A stretch of 64,000 bases of DNA from Longimicrobiaceae bacterium (GTDB lineage Bacteria > Gemmatimonadota > Gemmatimonadetes > Longimicrobiales > Longimicrobiaceae). The position numbers and the translations under genes are program-made. The notes beneath the pieces were generated by a model that was given only the letters and a program-made list of their open reading frames with translations, had not been told where the DNA came from and made no database searches. Below, piece after piece: positions 41,176-49,737 of the stretch. The stretch spans positions 36,321 to 100,320 of the forward strand of contig JASLAX010000021.1 of assembly GCA_030146875.1 (NCBI GenBank), written 5' to 3'. Within the stretch, counting starts at the first letter, position 1, and each line of letters opens with the position of its first letter.

Positions 41176-42423
41176 ATGACACGCCGTGTCGTGATCACCG
41201 GGACCGGCCTGCTGACCGCGGTGGGGAACGACGTCCAGTCGAACTGGGCGGCGCTCCTCGCGGGGGTGAGCGGCGCGGCACCGATCACCCAGTTCGACGC
41301 CACCGGCCACCCGGTGCGCTTCGCCTGCGAGGTGAAGGGCTTCGACCCCGCGGAGTACATCGACCGCAAGGAGGTCAAGCGCACCGACCGCTTCGCGCAG
41401 TTCGCGATCGCGGCGGCGGTGCAGGCGATGCGCGAGTCCGGGCTGGAGCAGAGCCCCGACGCGGTGGACCCCGAGCGTTTCGGCGTGATCGTGGGGAGCG
41501 GGATCGGCGGCATCCACACCTTCGAGGAGCAGCACGCCAAGCTCCTGGAACGCGGGCCGGGGCGGGTCTCCCCGTTCTTCGTGCCGATGTTCATCTCGGA
41601 CATCGCGGCGGGGCTGGTCTCCATCCGCTACAACGCCAAGGGGCCGAACTACTGCACCGTCTCGGCCTGCGCGTCGGGCGCGCACGCGGTGGGCAACGCC
41701 ATGCGCTCCATCCAGCACGGCGAGGCGGACGTGATGATCGCCGGCGGCACCGAGGCCACGGTCTCGGCGCAGACCATGGCGGGCTTCGCGGCCATGAAGG
41801 CGCTCTCGGAGCGCAACGACTCGCCGGAGACGGCCTCGCGGCCGTTCGACGCCACGCGCGACGGGTTCGTGCTGGGCGAGGGGGTGGGGATGCTGGTGCT
41901 GGAGGAGCTGGAGCACGCGCGCGCCCGCGGCGCCACCATCGTCGCCGAGGTGGCGGGCTACGGCCAGACGGCCGACGCCTACCACATCACGGCTCCGGCC
42001 GAGGGCGGCGAGGGCGCCGTCCGCGCCATGCGCGCGGCCCTGCGCGACGCGGGCGAGGACGCCTCCGCGGTGGACTACGTGAACGCGCACGGCACCTCGA
42101 CCCCGGCCAACGACAAGAACGAGTCGGCGGCCATCCGCACGGTGCTGGGCGCCCGGGCGGGAGAGATCGTGGTGGGCTCCACCAAGTCCATGACCGGCCA
42201 CACGCTCGGCGCCGCGGGCGGGGTGGAGGCGGTGATCTCGGCGCTGGTCTGCCGCGACGGCAAGATCCCGCCGACCATCAACTTCCGCGAGCGCGACCCC
42301 GACTGCGACCTGAACTACGCCACCGACGGCATGGTGGAGCGCCCCGTGCGGCTGGCGCTGAGCAACTCGTTCGGGTTCGGCGGCCACAACGTCTGCCTGG
42401 CGCTTCGGCGGTTCGACGGGTAG
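41176..42423 (+). CDS. fabF: Beta-ketoacyl-ACP synthase II
   Basis: 415-residue elongating condensing enzyme. Catalytic Cys in VSACASGAHAVGNAM, histidines in AHGTSTPAND and MTGHTLGAAGG, and the ending NSFGFGGHNVCLALRRF. Last gene of the fatty-acid operon, closed by a strong terminator. Confidence 0.96.
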   Translation: MTRRVVITGTGLLTAVGNDVQSNWAALLAGVSGAAPITQFDATGHPVRFACEVKGFDPAEYIDRKEVKRTDRFAQFAIAAAVQAMRESGLEQSPDAVDPERFGVIVGSGIGGIHTFEEQHAKLLERGPGRVSPFFVPMFISDIAAGLVSIRYNAKGPNYCTVSACASGAHAVGNAMRSIQHGEADVMIAGGTEATVSAQTMAGFAAMKALSERNDSPETASRPFDATRDGFVLGEGVGMLVLEELEHARARGATIVAEVAGYGQTADAYHITAPAEGGEGAVRAMRAALRDAGEDASAVDYVNAHGTSTPANDKNESAAIRTVLGARAGEIVVGSTKSMTGHTLGAAGGVEAVISALVCRDGKIPPTINFRERDPDCDLNYATDGMVERPVRLALSNSFGFGGHNVCLALRRFDG

Positions 42424-42444
42424 CCGGCGCTTTCGGAAGGACGA

Positions 42445-42494
42445 CGAAGGGCGCGGCGAGAGGTTCTCGTCGCGCCCTTCGTGTGTCGTTTTTT
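42445..42494 (+). terminator. fabF intrinsic terminator
   Basis: A 17-bp stem runs from CGAAGGGCGCGG (42445 on) to CGCGCCCTTCG (ending 42481), followed by TGTGTCGTTTTTT. It is the clearest rho-independent terminator in the window. Confidence 0.93.
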
Positions 42495-42532
42495 CACGCG
42501 GAGACGCGGAGGACGCGGAGACGCGGAGAACT
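42489..42532. repeat. GCGGAG-type dispersed repeat, single copy
   Basis: TTTTTTCACGCGGAGACGCG continuing with GAGGACGCGGAGACGCGGAG. It is nearly identical to the start of the 18.7 kb copy and abuts the fabF terminator. Confidence 0.8.
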
Positions 42533-42630
42533 GCTCGCGTCTCCGCCGAGATCGTCGCCTCGGCCGGCGGCGGGCATCCGCCGCCTCCGTGTACCCGGGG
42601 GTGTGATTATAACCCCCCTGCTCGCTACTA

Positions 42631-42720
42631 CGACCGTCCTGCCGGACGGAGCTGCGGACGCGCCGAGAGCCGAGTCCGCCCCGCGGACGTTCCTCGTCGT
42701 TCCAGACGGCGAACCGGCCG
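42631..42720. repeat. Dispersed repeat family 1, copy C
   Basis: CGACCGTCCTGCCGGACGGA ... CCGAGTCCGCCCCGCGGAC ... TCGTCGTTCCAGACGGCGAA, colinear with copy B near 29.92-30.01 kb. The rest of the 42533-42809 gap holds no gene I can support. Confidence 0.78.
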
Positions 42721-42809
42721 CACCCGCTCGCCACGTGGCCGCCGGAGGACGTCCCCAACCGACGGACGGCGGCGCCAGCGGAAGCCGCCGGTGCCGCCGG
42801 CCCGCAGCG

Positions 42810-43088
42810 TCAGACCGTGTCGTCGGTCACCGGGTCGGAGCCGCAGTAGCGGGTGTTGCAGGGGAAGATGCAGGTGTCGTAGACGGTGATCCAGCACCAG
42901 TACGTGCGGCAGCCCTCGTACTGCGTGTCGGCGCAGACCGCCGGGTCGCTGGGCTTGTAGCACACGTCACCCTCGCAGGTGTAGTCGCGCGTCGCATGGC
43001 CGCGGACCGTGCCGCGCTCGGCGAGCGGAGCCGCGATCTCGAACGAGGTCACCTGCAGGGTGTCGATCTCCAGCTTCAGCTTCTTCAT
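42810..43088 (-). CDS. Cys-rich RiPP-like precursor peptide (orphan, pinensin-type leader)
   Basis: 92 residues. The N-terminus MKKLKLEIDTLQVTSFE fits the L-x-L-x2-L-x-V-x-SF leader pattern of pinensin-like and related precursor peptides. The C-terminal half has eight cysteines (38, 43, 52, 60, 65, 73, 77, 82) with aromatic residues and Thr spread among them (YTC, YDTC, NTRYC). GGAGG lies six bases before the ATG. No LanB/LanC, radical-SAM or dedicated exporter gene is adjacent, so it is an orphan. Cross-links could be thioethers or plain disulfides. It lies just after an RND efflux operon on the same strand. Confidence 0.7.
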   Translation of the reverse strand: MKKLKLEIDTLQVTSFEIAAPLAERGTVRGHATRDYTCEGDVCYKPSDPAVCADTQYEGCRTYWCWITVYDTCIFPCNTRYCGSDPVTDDTV

Positions 43089-43158
43089 CGGTGCCTCCGG
43101 CGTGGGATTCCGCCGTCGAAGACCGGCGGGAAAGGCAAGGTGCCCTCAGTACGCCGCA

Positions 43159-43186
43159 GCGGGCGCGGGGATCCCCCGGCGCCCGC
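43159..43186. other. GC-rich hairpin between the RND and peptide genes
   Basis: GCGGGCGC-GGGG (43159-43170) pairs with CCCC-GGCGCCCGC (43174-43186, one bulged G). It may end or attenuate the efflux operon before the peptide gene. No T-run is seen in the minus direction. Confidence 0.5.
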
Positions 43187-43244
43187 CGTCCGTCGTCGGA
43201 GACCGGCCGAGGGGAGGTCGTGCGACGTCCTCCTCCCCCTCCGA

Positions 43245-46200
43245 TCACGCCGCCATCTCGACCTCAGCGTTCTCCGCCTCCTCCCGCCGCGCGCGCACGG
43301 CGGGCGGGATCAGTCGATAGACGACCGGCGTCACCAGCCGCGCGAGCAGCGTGGAGGAGACGAGGCCGCCGATGATCACCCACGCGAGCGGCGAGTAGAG
43401 CGAGGAGCCCTCCAGCGCCAGCGGGAGCAGCCCGCCGATGGCGGTGAGCGTCGTCAGCACGATGGGAACGAAGCGCACCTCGCCGGCGTGGCGGATGGCG
43501 TCCAGTAGCCCCATCCCCTCCTCGCGGAGCTGGTTGGTGAAGTCCACCAGCAGGATCGACGTCTTGATCTCGATCCCGATCAGCGCCACGAAGCCGATGG
43601 TGGCCGTGAAAGAGAGGGTGTTCCCCGTCATCCAGAGCGCCGCGATCCCCCCCACGAAGCCGAGCGGGATGACGGAGGCCACGATCAGGGTGCTGCGGAA
43701 GGTGCGGAACTCCAGCACCAGGATCGCCAGGATCATGAACACGGCCACGATCACGGCGCCGCCCACGCCCCCGAAGCTCTCCTGCCGCGACTCGATCTCG
43801 CCCGCGGCCGTCCACGCGTAGCCCGCCGGCATCTCCATCCCCTCCAGCTTGGCGAGCACGGCCTTGGTCACCCGGTCGGTCACGTGGCCGGAGCGCACGT
43901 ACGACGTCAGGGTCACGGCGCGCTCGCGGTCGTGGTGCTGGATCAGCGGGGGCGAGGACGCGAAGCGCACGCGCGCCACCTGGCCCAGCGGCACCGGGGC
44001 GCCCGAGAACGACGTGAGGTGCACGCGTTCCAGCGCGTCGGCGCTCGGCCGGCCCTCGTGGGGAAGGCGCACGCGGATGGGGTGCTCGTCGCCGCTCTCG
44101 TCGCGGTACGTGCCGGCGGAGAGGCCCGCGATCCCCAGCCGGACGGTGCGGTCCACCTCCACCGTGGGCACGCCGAAGAGCGCGGCGCGGCTGCGGTCCA
44201 CCTCCACCTTCAGGTCCGTGCGCGCCAGGCGCACGGGGTTGTCCACGTACATCGTCCCCGCCGTCGCCTTCATCGCCGCCTCGACGCGGGCGGAGAGAGC
44301 GCGCAGGGTGTCCAGGTCCGGGCCCGAGACGCGGATGGCGATGGGGGCGTCGATCGGGGGGCCGTTCTCGAACTCGCGCACCTCGATGCGCGCGTTGGGA
44401 TACCCGGCGAAGCGCGCGCGCAGCGAGTCGAGCATCACCGGCGTCCGCTCGCCGTCGTACTCCTCTAGGCGCACGAAGAGCTGTCCCACGCTCGCGTTCT
44501 CCGCGCGGGGAACGACGTTGTAGTAGACCTGCGGGTTGTCGCGGCCCACGTTGGACATCACCGCCGCCACCCGCGGGTCGCGGAGCAGGACCCCCTCGGC
44601 GAAGCGGACGGCGCGGTCGGTCTCATCGAGCGAGGAGCCGTCGGGCGTCTCCACGTCCACCAGGAACTGCGGCGTCCCCGCCTTGGGGAAGAGCGAGAAG
44701 CCCACGACGGGCACCATCGCGAACGACCCCGCCAGCAGCAGGGCGGAGAGCGCCAGCGTGAGCCAGGGCCGCGCCAGCGCGCGGTTCAGCACCGGCGCGT
44801 ACGTGGCCCCGATGCCGCGATGCAGCCCGCGCATGAAGAAGTTGCCCTCGCGATCGTCGCTCTCGCGCAGGGTGCGCGAGGCGAGCCAGGGGACGATGGT
44901 GAGCGAGACGACGAGCGACGCGACCACGGTGAAGACCACCGTCAGCGGCATCACCCGGATGAACTGGCCGGAGGTCCCGGGGAGGAAGATCAGCGGCAGG
45001 AAGGCGAAGATCAGCGTCGCCGTGCAGCCCAGCACGGCCACCGCGATCTGCCGCGTCGCCAGGATCGCCGCCTCGCGCCGGGTGCGCCCCTCGCGCAGGA
45101 AGCGGGCGATGTTCTCCACCACCACGATGGAGTCGTCCACCAGCAGCCCCAGCGCGATCACGAAGCCCACGATGGAGAGCTGGTTGATGCTGTACCCCAC
45201 CGCGTGCAGCGCCGCCAGTCCGATGGCGATGGAGAGCGGGATGGAGACCATCACGATCCCCGCCGCGCGGAAGCCGAGCGGGAGCAGGGTGAGCAGGACC
45301 AGCGCCAGGGCGATGGCGAAGTCGCGGCCCAGGTGCGAGAGCCGTTCCTTCACGTTGGCCGACTGGTCGAACCCGCGCGCGAGCGTGATGGTGGGCGGCA
45401 GCGTCTTCTCGAAGGCGTCCAGCTCCTTCCACACCGCGTCGCGGATGCGCTCCACGTTCGTCCCCGCCTGCTGCTTGGCGGTCACGAAGACCGCGCGGCG
45501 GCCGTCGAAGCGGGCGCGGTGCGTGGCGTCGGCGTAGCTCCACTCCACGTCCGCCACGTCGCGCAGGAAGACGACGCTCCCCCCGGCGGCGCGGACCACC
45601 GTGTTGCGCACCTCGTCGATGGAGGCGTACTCGCCGCTGGTCTTCACGTTGAAGCGGCGGCTCCCCGCGTCCACGCTCCCCCCGGGGATGCTCGCGTTGT
45701 CGCTGCCGATGGCCGCGAGGACCTGCCCCGGGGTGATCCCCAGCCGGGCGAGGCGGCCCAGGTCGAGGCGCACGCCCACCTCCCGTTCGGGAACCGCGAA
45801 CACGTCCGCCGACTTGATCCCCGCGACGGTCTCGATCCGCTCCTCCAGCCGCTCCGCCCGCTTCTCCAGGTCGTGGTACGGCGCCCCGCCGGAGACCAGC
45901 GCGAGCTGCAGCACCGCGACCTCCGTCGCGTTCGCCTTGCGCACGTCCAGCGAGAGCAGGTCGGCGGGCAGGGAGGGGCGGATGGCGTTCAGCTCGCGCA
46001 GCACCTCGTCGTACTTCCCGTCGGCGTCGGCGTCGGCCTCGAACTCCGCGCGGATCACCGCCAGCCCGTCGGTGACGGTGCTGCGGAGGTCCTTCAGCTC
46101 CTCGAGCTCGCCGAAGCGCTCCTCGATGGGATCCACGACGAGCTGCTCCACGTCGCCCGGAGAGGCGCCGGGGAAGACGGCGACGACCGTGAACGTCGGG

Positions 46201-46328
46201 ATGGGGAAGGAGGGGTCCTCCGCCCGCGGAATGCCGTTCCAGGCGCTCCACCCCATCGCCACCAGCATGGCGGAGAGGACGACGGTGAGCTGCCAGCGGT
46301 CGACGAAGAACTCCGTGATGCGGCTCAC
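43245..46328 (-). CDS. RND efflux transporter permease
   Basis: About 1027 residues, AcrB/HAE-type inner-membrane pump with the usual 12 helices in two repeats and two large periplasmic loops. It begins SRITEFFVDRWQLTVVLSAML. The proton-relay aspartates are in IALGLLVDDSIVVVENIARF. The second half has IGIEIKTSILLVDFTNQL. Drug-type, not metal-type, by overall pattern, but substrates cannot be read. The GTG start overlaps the membrane-fusion gene by 4 bp. Confidence 0.93.
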   Translation of the reverse strand: MSRITEFFVDRWQLTVVLSAMLVAMGWSAWNGIPRAEDPSFPIPTFTVVAVFPGASPGDVEQLVVDPIEERFGELEELKDLRSTVTDGLAVIRAEFEADADADGKYDEVLRELNAIRPSLPADLLSLDVRKANATEVAVLQLALVSGGAPYHDLEKRAERLEERIETVAGIKSADVFAVPEREVGVRLDLGRLARLGITPGQVLAAIGSDNASIPGGSVDAGSRRFNVKTSGEYASIDEVRNTVVRAAGGSVVFLRDVADVEWSYADATHRARFDGRRAVFVTAKQQAGTNVERIRDAVWKELDAFEKTLPPTITLARGFDQSANVKERLSHLGRDFAIALALVLLTLLPLGFRAAGIVMVSIPLSIAIGLAALHAVGYSINQLSIVGFVIALGLLVDDSIVVVENIARFLREGRTRREAAILATRQIAVAVLGCTATLIFAFLPLIFLPGTSGQFIRVMPLTVVFTVVASLVVSLTIVPWLASRTLRESDDREGNFFMRGLHRGIGATYAPVLNRALARPWLTLALSALLLAGSFAMVPVVGFSLFPKAGTPQFLVDVETPDGSSLDETDRAVRFAEGVLLRDPRVAAVMSNVGRDNPQVYYNVVPRAENASVGQLFVRLEEYDGERTPVMLDSLRARFAGYPNARIEVREFENGPPIDAPIAIRVSGPDLDTLRALSARVEAAMKATAGTMYVDNPVRLARTDLKVEVDRSRAALFGVPTVEVDRTVRLGIAGLSAGTYRDESGDEHPIRVRLPHEGRPSADALERVHLTSFSGAPVPLGQVARVRFASSPPLIQHHDRERAVTLTSYVRSGHVTDRVTKAVLAKLEGMEMPAGYAWTAAGEIESRQESFGGVGGAVIVAVFMILAILVLEFRTFRSTLIVASVIPLGFVGGIAALWMTGNTLSFTATIGFVALIGIEIKTSILLVDFTNQLREEGMGLLDAIRHAGEVRFVPIVLTTLTAIGGLLPLALEGSSLYSPLAWVIIGGLVSSTLLARLVTPVVYRLIPPAVRARREEAENAEVEMAA

Positions 46329-47377
46329 GGGACCACCTTCACGGCCGCGCCGTCTCCCAGGTACGCCGCCCCGTCGGTGACCACGGCGGAGACGCCGTCC
46401 AGCCCGCCCGCCACCGCCACGCGGCTCCCGCGGATGAAGGCGACGCGGATGGGCACCCGCCGCGCCTTCCGGCCGGTCGCGTCCAGCGTGTAGACGGTGG
46501 CCGCGTCGCCGTCCGCCTCCAGGACCGCCTCGATGGGCACCGTCTGCATCCGCCGCCCCTCGCTGGGGCGGATCTCCACCCGCCCCACCAGGCCGGACGG
46601 GAGCGTCCTGCCGGGGGCCTCCACCCCGACCTCCACCTCGTACGTCCCCGTCTGCGCCGACGCGGCGCCCGCCGTCTCCCGCACCGTGCCGCGAAAGGTT
46701 TCGCCGGGGAAGGCGTCGAAGCGCAGCTCCGCGGCGTCGCCCACCTTCACCCGCACCGCGTCGCGGTCCGCCAGCCCCACGCGGAGCACCTGCCCGCGCT
46801 CGCTGCTGCCCAGCACCAGGACGGGCGCGCCGGGCGCCATCAGCTCGCCGCCTTCCGCCATCCGGCGCAGCACGGTGCCGCCCGCGGGGGCGAGGATGGA
46901 GGCGTAGCGCCGGTTGAAGGCCGCCGCGCGCAGGTCCGACCGCGCCACCTCCGCGCCCGTGGCGGCGTCCTGGAGCTGCTGCAGCGTCGCCACGCTGTCG
47001 GCGTAGAGCGCGCGGGCGCGGGCCAGGTCGCGCTCCGCCTTGGCCGCCGCGCTGGACGCGCGGGAGACGGCGGCGTCGATCTCGCCGGGGTCGAGAGTCG
47101 CGAGGAGCTGGCCGCGGCGTACCGTCTCGCCCTCCGCCACCAGCACGCGCGAGACGATGCCGCCCACCTTGAACGCCAGCTCCATCTCGTCCTTCGCGGC
47201 CAGGGTGCCGGTGGCCTCGACCGGGCGCGCGACCCACTCCTCGGCGACGGGCGCGGTGCGGACGGGGACCACCTCCACGGACGGGGCCTCCTCTCCGCTG
47301 GCGGACGTGCCGCAGGCGGCCGTGGCCAGCGCCAGCAGCAGGGCGGCCGGGGCGGGGAAGTGCAGGGGATTCTTCAT
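46325..47377 (-). CDS. RND efflux periplasmic adaptor (membrane-fusion lipoprotein)
   Basis: 350 residues. A lipoprotein signal (LLLALATAACG with the lipobox Cys near residue 22) is followed by a barrel-sandwich, an alpha-hairpin (about EIDAAVSRASSAAAKAERDL) and beta-barrel domains, as in AcrA/HlyD-type adaptors. Markers include VEATGTLAAKDEMELAFKV and FPGETFRGTVRE. It sits between TolC and the pump, as expected for a tripartite complex. Confidence 0.9.
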   Translation of the reverse strand: MKNPLHFPAPAALLLALATAACGTSASGEEAPSVEVVPVRTAPVAEEWVARPVEATGTLAAKDEMELAFKVGGIVSRVLVAEGETVRRGQLLATLDPGEIDAAVSRASSAAAKAERDLARARALYADSVATLQQLQDAATGAEVARSDLRAAAFNRRYASILAPAGGTVLRRMAEGGELMAPGAPVLVLGSSERGQVLRVGLADRDAVRVKVGDAAELRFDAFPGETFRGTVRETAGAASAQTGTYEVEVGVEAPGRTLPSGLVGRVEIRPSEGRRMQTVPIEAVLEADGDAATVYTLDATGRKARRVPIRVAFIRGSRVAVAGGLDGVSAVVTDGAAYLGDGAAVKVVP

Positions 47378-47395
47378 CTCGTCCTCGGCGGTGGG

Positions 47396-48802
47396 TCAGA
47401 GGTCCAGGTCGCGGAGCGCGGCGGCGCGCTCCAGCTCCACCCGGCGCGCCGCTGCGGCGTACCGGGTCGCGATCAGGTTCAGCTCGGCGGCGGTGTAGGC
47501 GGTGCGCGCGTCGATCAGCTCGATCTGCGCGACCATCCCCTCGGCGTAGCGGCGGGAGACGAGCTGGAAGGTGCGGCGCGCGGCGGCCAGCCGGTCCCGC
47601 GCGGTGGTCACCCCGCGCTGCGCCACCTGGGCCGCGTGGTGCGCCTGGCGCACCTGCAGCTCCACGCGGCGCTCCGCGTCCGCCCGGCCGGCGCGCGCCC
47701 GGTCGGCGTCCAGAGAGGCCTGGCGGCGCCGCGCGCCGTCCTGCCCGCCGCTGAAGGCGCTCCACGAGACCACGACGGAGGCGACGGTGAAGTCGTCGTC
47801 CTTCCCCACGCGGTAGTCGCTGCCCTGGAAGCCGTAGTCGAGCGCGACCGCCACCGTGGGCAGCGACGCCGCCCGGGCGAGGCCCACCTGCGCCTCCGCC
47901 GCCCGGATCCCGGCGTCGCCCTGCCGCAGCTCCTCGCGGCCGGCGCGGGCGCGGGCCACGGCCTCCTCCACCGAGACCGCGAGCGGGGCGGCGAAGAGGG
48001 AGTCGGGAAGCACCTCCACCGGCGCCTCCAGCCCGCGGCCCAGCAGCAGGTTGAAGGAGCGGCGCGCGGCCGCGGCCTGTCCCTCCGCCTCCGCCAGCGC
48101 CTGCTCCAGCGCGCTCCGCTCCGCGCGGGCGCGCAGGACGGCGTCGGGCGTCGCCCGGCCGTTGCGAACCAGGCTCTCGCTCACGCGCAGCGCCTCGTCC
48201 AGCAGCGGCAGGGTGGCGCGGTGGAGCTCGACGACGCGCGTCGCCCGCGCATGGCCCAGGTAGGCGGTCTGCACGTCCGCCGCGAGCTGGCGGGCGGCGG
48301 TGCCGGCGGCGGCGCCCTGCACGTCGCGCAGCGAGCGGCGCAGGCGGTGGTTCTGCCACGCCGCCGGCTGGAAGACGGGTTGAGCCACGCGGAGCCGCGT
48401 CTCCTGCGCGAAGGGCAGGCGCGCGTCCACGTCGGTGGGGAAGCGGTCCGTCCCCGTGAGCTGGTTCAGCGTGCCGTTCACCGGGTTGACCAGGTCGCCC
48501 AGGTTCAGCCCGCCGGTCAGGCGCGAGTAGCGGGAGTCGACGGTGACGCTGGGAAGGAAGACGCCGCGCGCCTCGCGCACCGCCGCCTCGCTCCGCGCCG
48601 CCGCCAGCCGCTCCTGCCTCAGCCCGAGGTTGGCCTCCAGCGCCTCGCGGACGTAGCCGGCGAGCGGGTCGGGCGCCTCCTGCGCCGACGCGGCGCCCGC
48701 CGTCAGCAGCACCGCCAGCATCGCCGCCGCGCTCCGTCCGCCGAGGACGCCCCGCCGCCGTGCCGTCCTTCTCGAATCCCGCGGGGACTGCATCTCCGTC
48801 AT
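47396..48802 (-). CDS. TolC-family outer-membrane efflux protein
   Basis: 468 residues with a signal peptide (AAAMLAVLLTAGAASAQ) and two long coiled-coil outer-membrane-factor repeats. Examples are LRQERLAAARSEAAVREARG and, near the end, VSRRYAEGMVAQIELIDART. First structural gene of the efflux operon; its upstream region has a TetR-type operator. Confidence 0.9.
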   Translation of the reverse strand: MTEMQSPRDSRRTARRRGVLGGRSAAAMLAVLLTAGAASAQEAPDPLAGYVREALEANLGLRQERLAAARSEAAVREARGVFLPSVTVDSRYSRLTGGLNLGDLVNPVNGTLNQLTGTDRFPTDVDARLPFAQETRLRVAQPVFQPAAWQNHRLRRSLRDVQGAAAGTAARQLAADVQTAYLGHARATRVVELHRATLPLLDEALRVSESLVRNGRATPDAVLRARAERSALEQALAEAEGQAAAARRSFNLLLGRGLEAPVEVLPDSLFAAPLAVSVEEAVARARAGREELRQGDAGIRAAEAQVGLARAASLPTVAVALDYGFQGSDYRVGKDDDFTVASVVVSWSAFSGGQDGARRRQASLDADRARAGRADAERRVELQVRQAHHAAQVAQRGVTTARDRLAAARRTFQLVSRRYAEGMVAQIELIDARTAYTAAELNLIATRYAAAARRVELERAAALRDLDL

Positions 48803-48861
48803 GGTGCCCTCCGCTCCGGTGAAGGCCGCTCGCGCGACCGGGTGTTTACGTGGTGAGGCTA

Positions 48862-48876
48862 CCTAACAGTGTTAAG
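48862..48876. promoter_or_regulatory. TetR operator upstream of tolC
   Basis: CCTAAC-AGT-GTTAAG, an inverted repeat with half-site CTTAAC/CTAAC and a 3-bp centre. Its half-sites match those in front of tetR (49566-49580). Located about 60 bp upstream of the tolC ATG. Confidence 0.72.
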
Positions 48877-48917
48877 CCGATGGGCGAAAAGAACCTCCGC
48901 ACAGGCCGGCGCGTCGT

Positions 48918-49550
48918 TCAGGCGGCGGCGGGCTGGCGGAGGAGGCCGTGGAGCTGCGAGTCGATCAGCTTCTCGCTCGTCGTCCGCAGGTCGCGCCAGT
49001 CGATCCAGGGATCGTGGCACTTGGCCAGGTGCAGCGAGACCAGCCCGTGCGCGCCCCCCCAGACGATCTGCGCCAGCTCGTGCGCGTCCGTGTACTCCCC
49101 GCGGAAGCGGCCCTGCTCCAGCCCCTCCTGCACCGTGGCCACCAGGAAGCCGTACGCGTCCTCTTCCGGGTTGCCCTTCTCGATGCCGTGGTCCTCGTGC
49201 GCCGGGATGTTCGTCATGAACATGATCCGGTAGTGGTGCGGGAACTCGATGGCGAAGTCCACGTAGGCCAGCCCGATCCGGCGCAGCCGGTCGATGGGGT
49301 CGTCGATCCGCCCGATGCGCACGAACTGCTGCGCCAGCTTCCGGAAGTCGCCGTGGCAGAGCTCCAGGATCAGCTCGTTCTTGTCGCGGAAGTGGTGGTA
49401 GATGGCCGTGGGCGTGTACTCGATCCGCTGCGCGATGGCGCGCATGGTCGTGGCCTCCACCCCGTTCGTGGCGAACATCTCGCGCGCCGCGTCCAGGATC
49501 TTCTCCCGCGTCTCCTGCCGCTCCCGGTCCCTGCGCTCCGTGCTTCCCAT
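48918..49550 (-). CDS. TetR/AcrR-family regulator of the efflux operon
   Basis: 210 residues. The N-terminal helix-turn-helix (TREKILDAAREMFATNGVEATTMRAIAQRIEYTPTAIYHHF pattern, residues about 12-50) is a standard TetR DNA-binding domain. The C-terminal ligand-binding domain resembles TetR_C_33-type members. It lies first on the same strand as tolC-mfp-rnd. Matching palindromes occur at its own promoter and before tolC, so autorepression plus pump repression is likely. ATG 49550 is used; an upstream alternative would start inside the promoter. Confidence 0.9.
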   Translation of the reverse strand: MGSTERRDRERQETREKILDAAREMFATNGVEATTMRAIAQRIEYTPTAIYHHFRDKNELILELCHGDFRKLAQQFVRIGRIDDPIDRLRRIGLAYVDFAIEFPHHYRIMFMTNIPAHEDHGIEKGNPEEDAYGFLVATVQEGLEQGRFRGEYTDAHELAQIVWGGAHGLVSLHLAKCHDPWIDWRDLRTTSEKLIDSQLHGLLRQPAAA

Positions 49551-49565
49551 AACTCCGTTCTTTCG

Positions 49566-49612
49566 GTTAACAACGTTAGGTAGAGGATAGGGCGGAGGGC
49601 GCGGGGTGTCAA
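49566..49612 (-). promoter_or_regulatory. tetR promoter with overlapping operator
   Basis: On the minus strand: TTGACA (49612-49607), a 17-nt spacer, TATCCT (49589-49584), then the palindrome CCTAAC-GTT-GTTAAC (49580-49566) covering the expected start site. A repressor bound there would block its own transcription. Confidence 0.8.
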
Positions 49613-49653
49613 GGATCACGTGCTGCGGCGGCCGGCGGAGGGGGGTCTCGCGG

Positions 49654-49683
49654 TTGCCGCGCCGGCCTCGCTGGCGCTATCGT
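49654..49683 (+). promoter_or_regulatory. Possible promoter of the ispF operon
   Basis: TTGCCG at 49654-49659, an 18-nt spacer and TATCGT at 49678-49683, on the plus strand, divergent from tetR. Confidence 0.5.
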
Positions 49684-49737
49684 TGCGTGGGGCGGCGCGC
49701 AACGCGCGGGCGGAGACATCCGGACGGGAGGTGGGGT

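Noticed and set aside
42483..43508. Plus-strand frame across the repeats and the peptide gene.
   Set aside because: It translates repeats and the antisense of the Cys-rich peptide and pump genes; no domain and no ribosome site.
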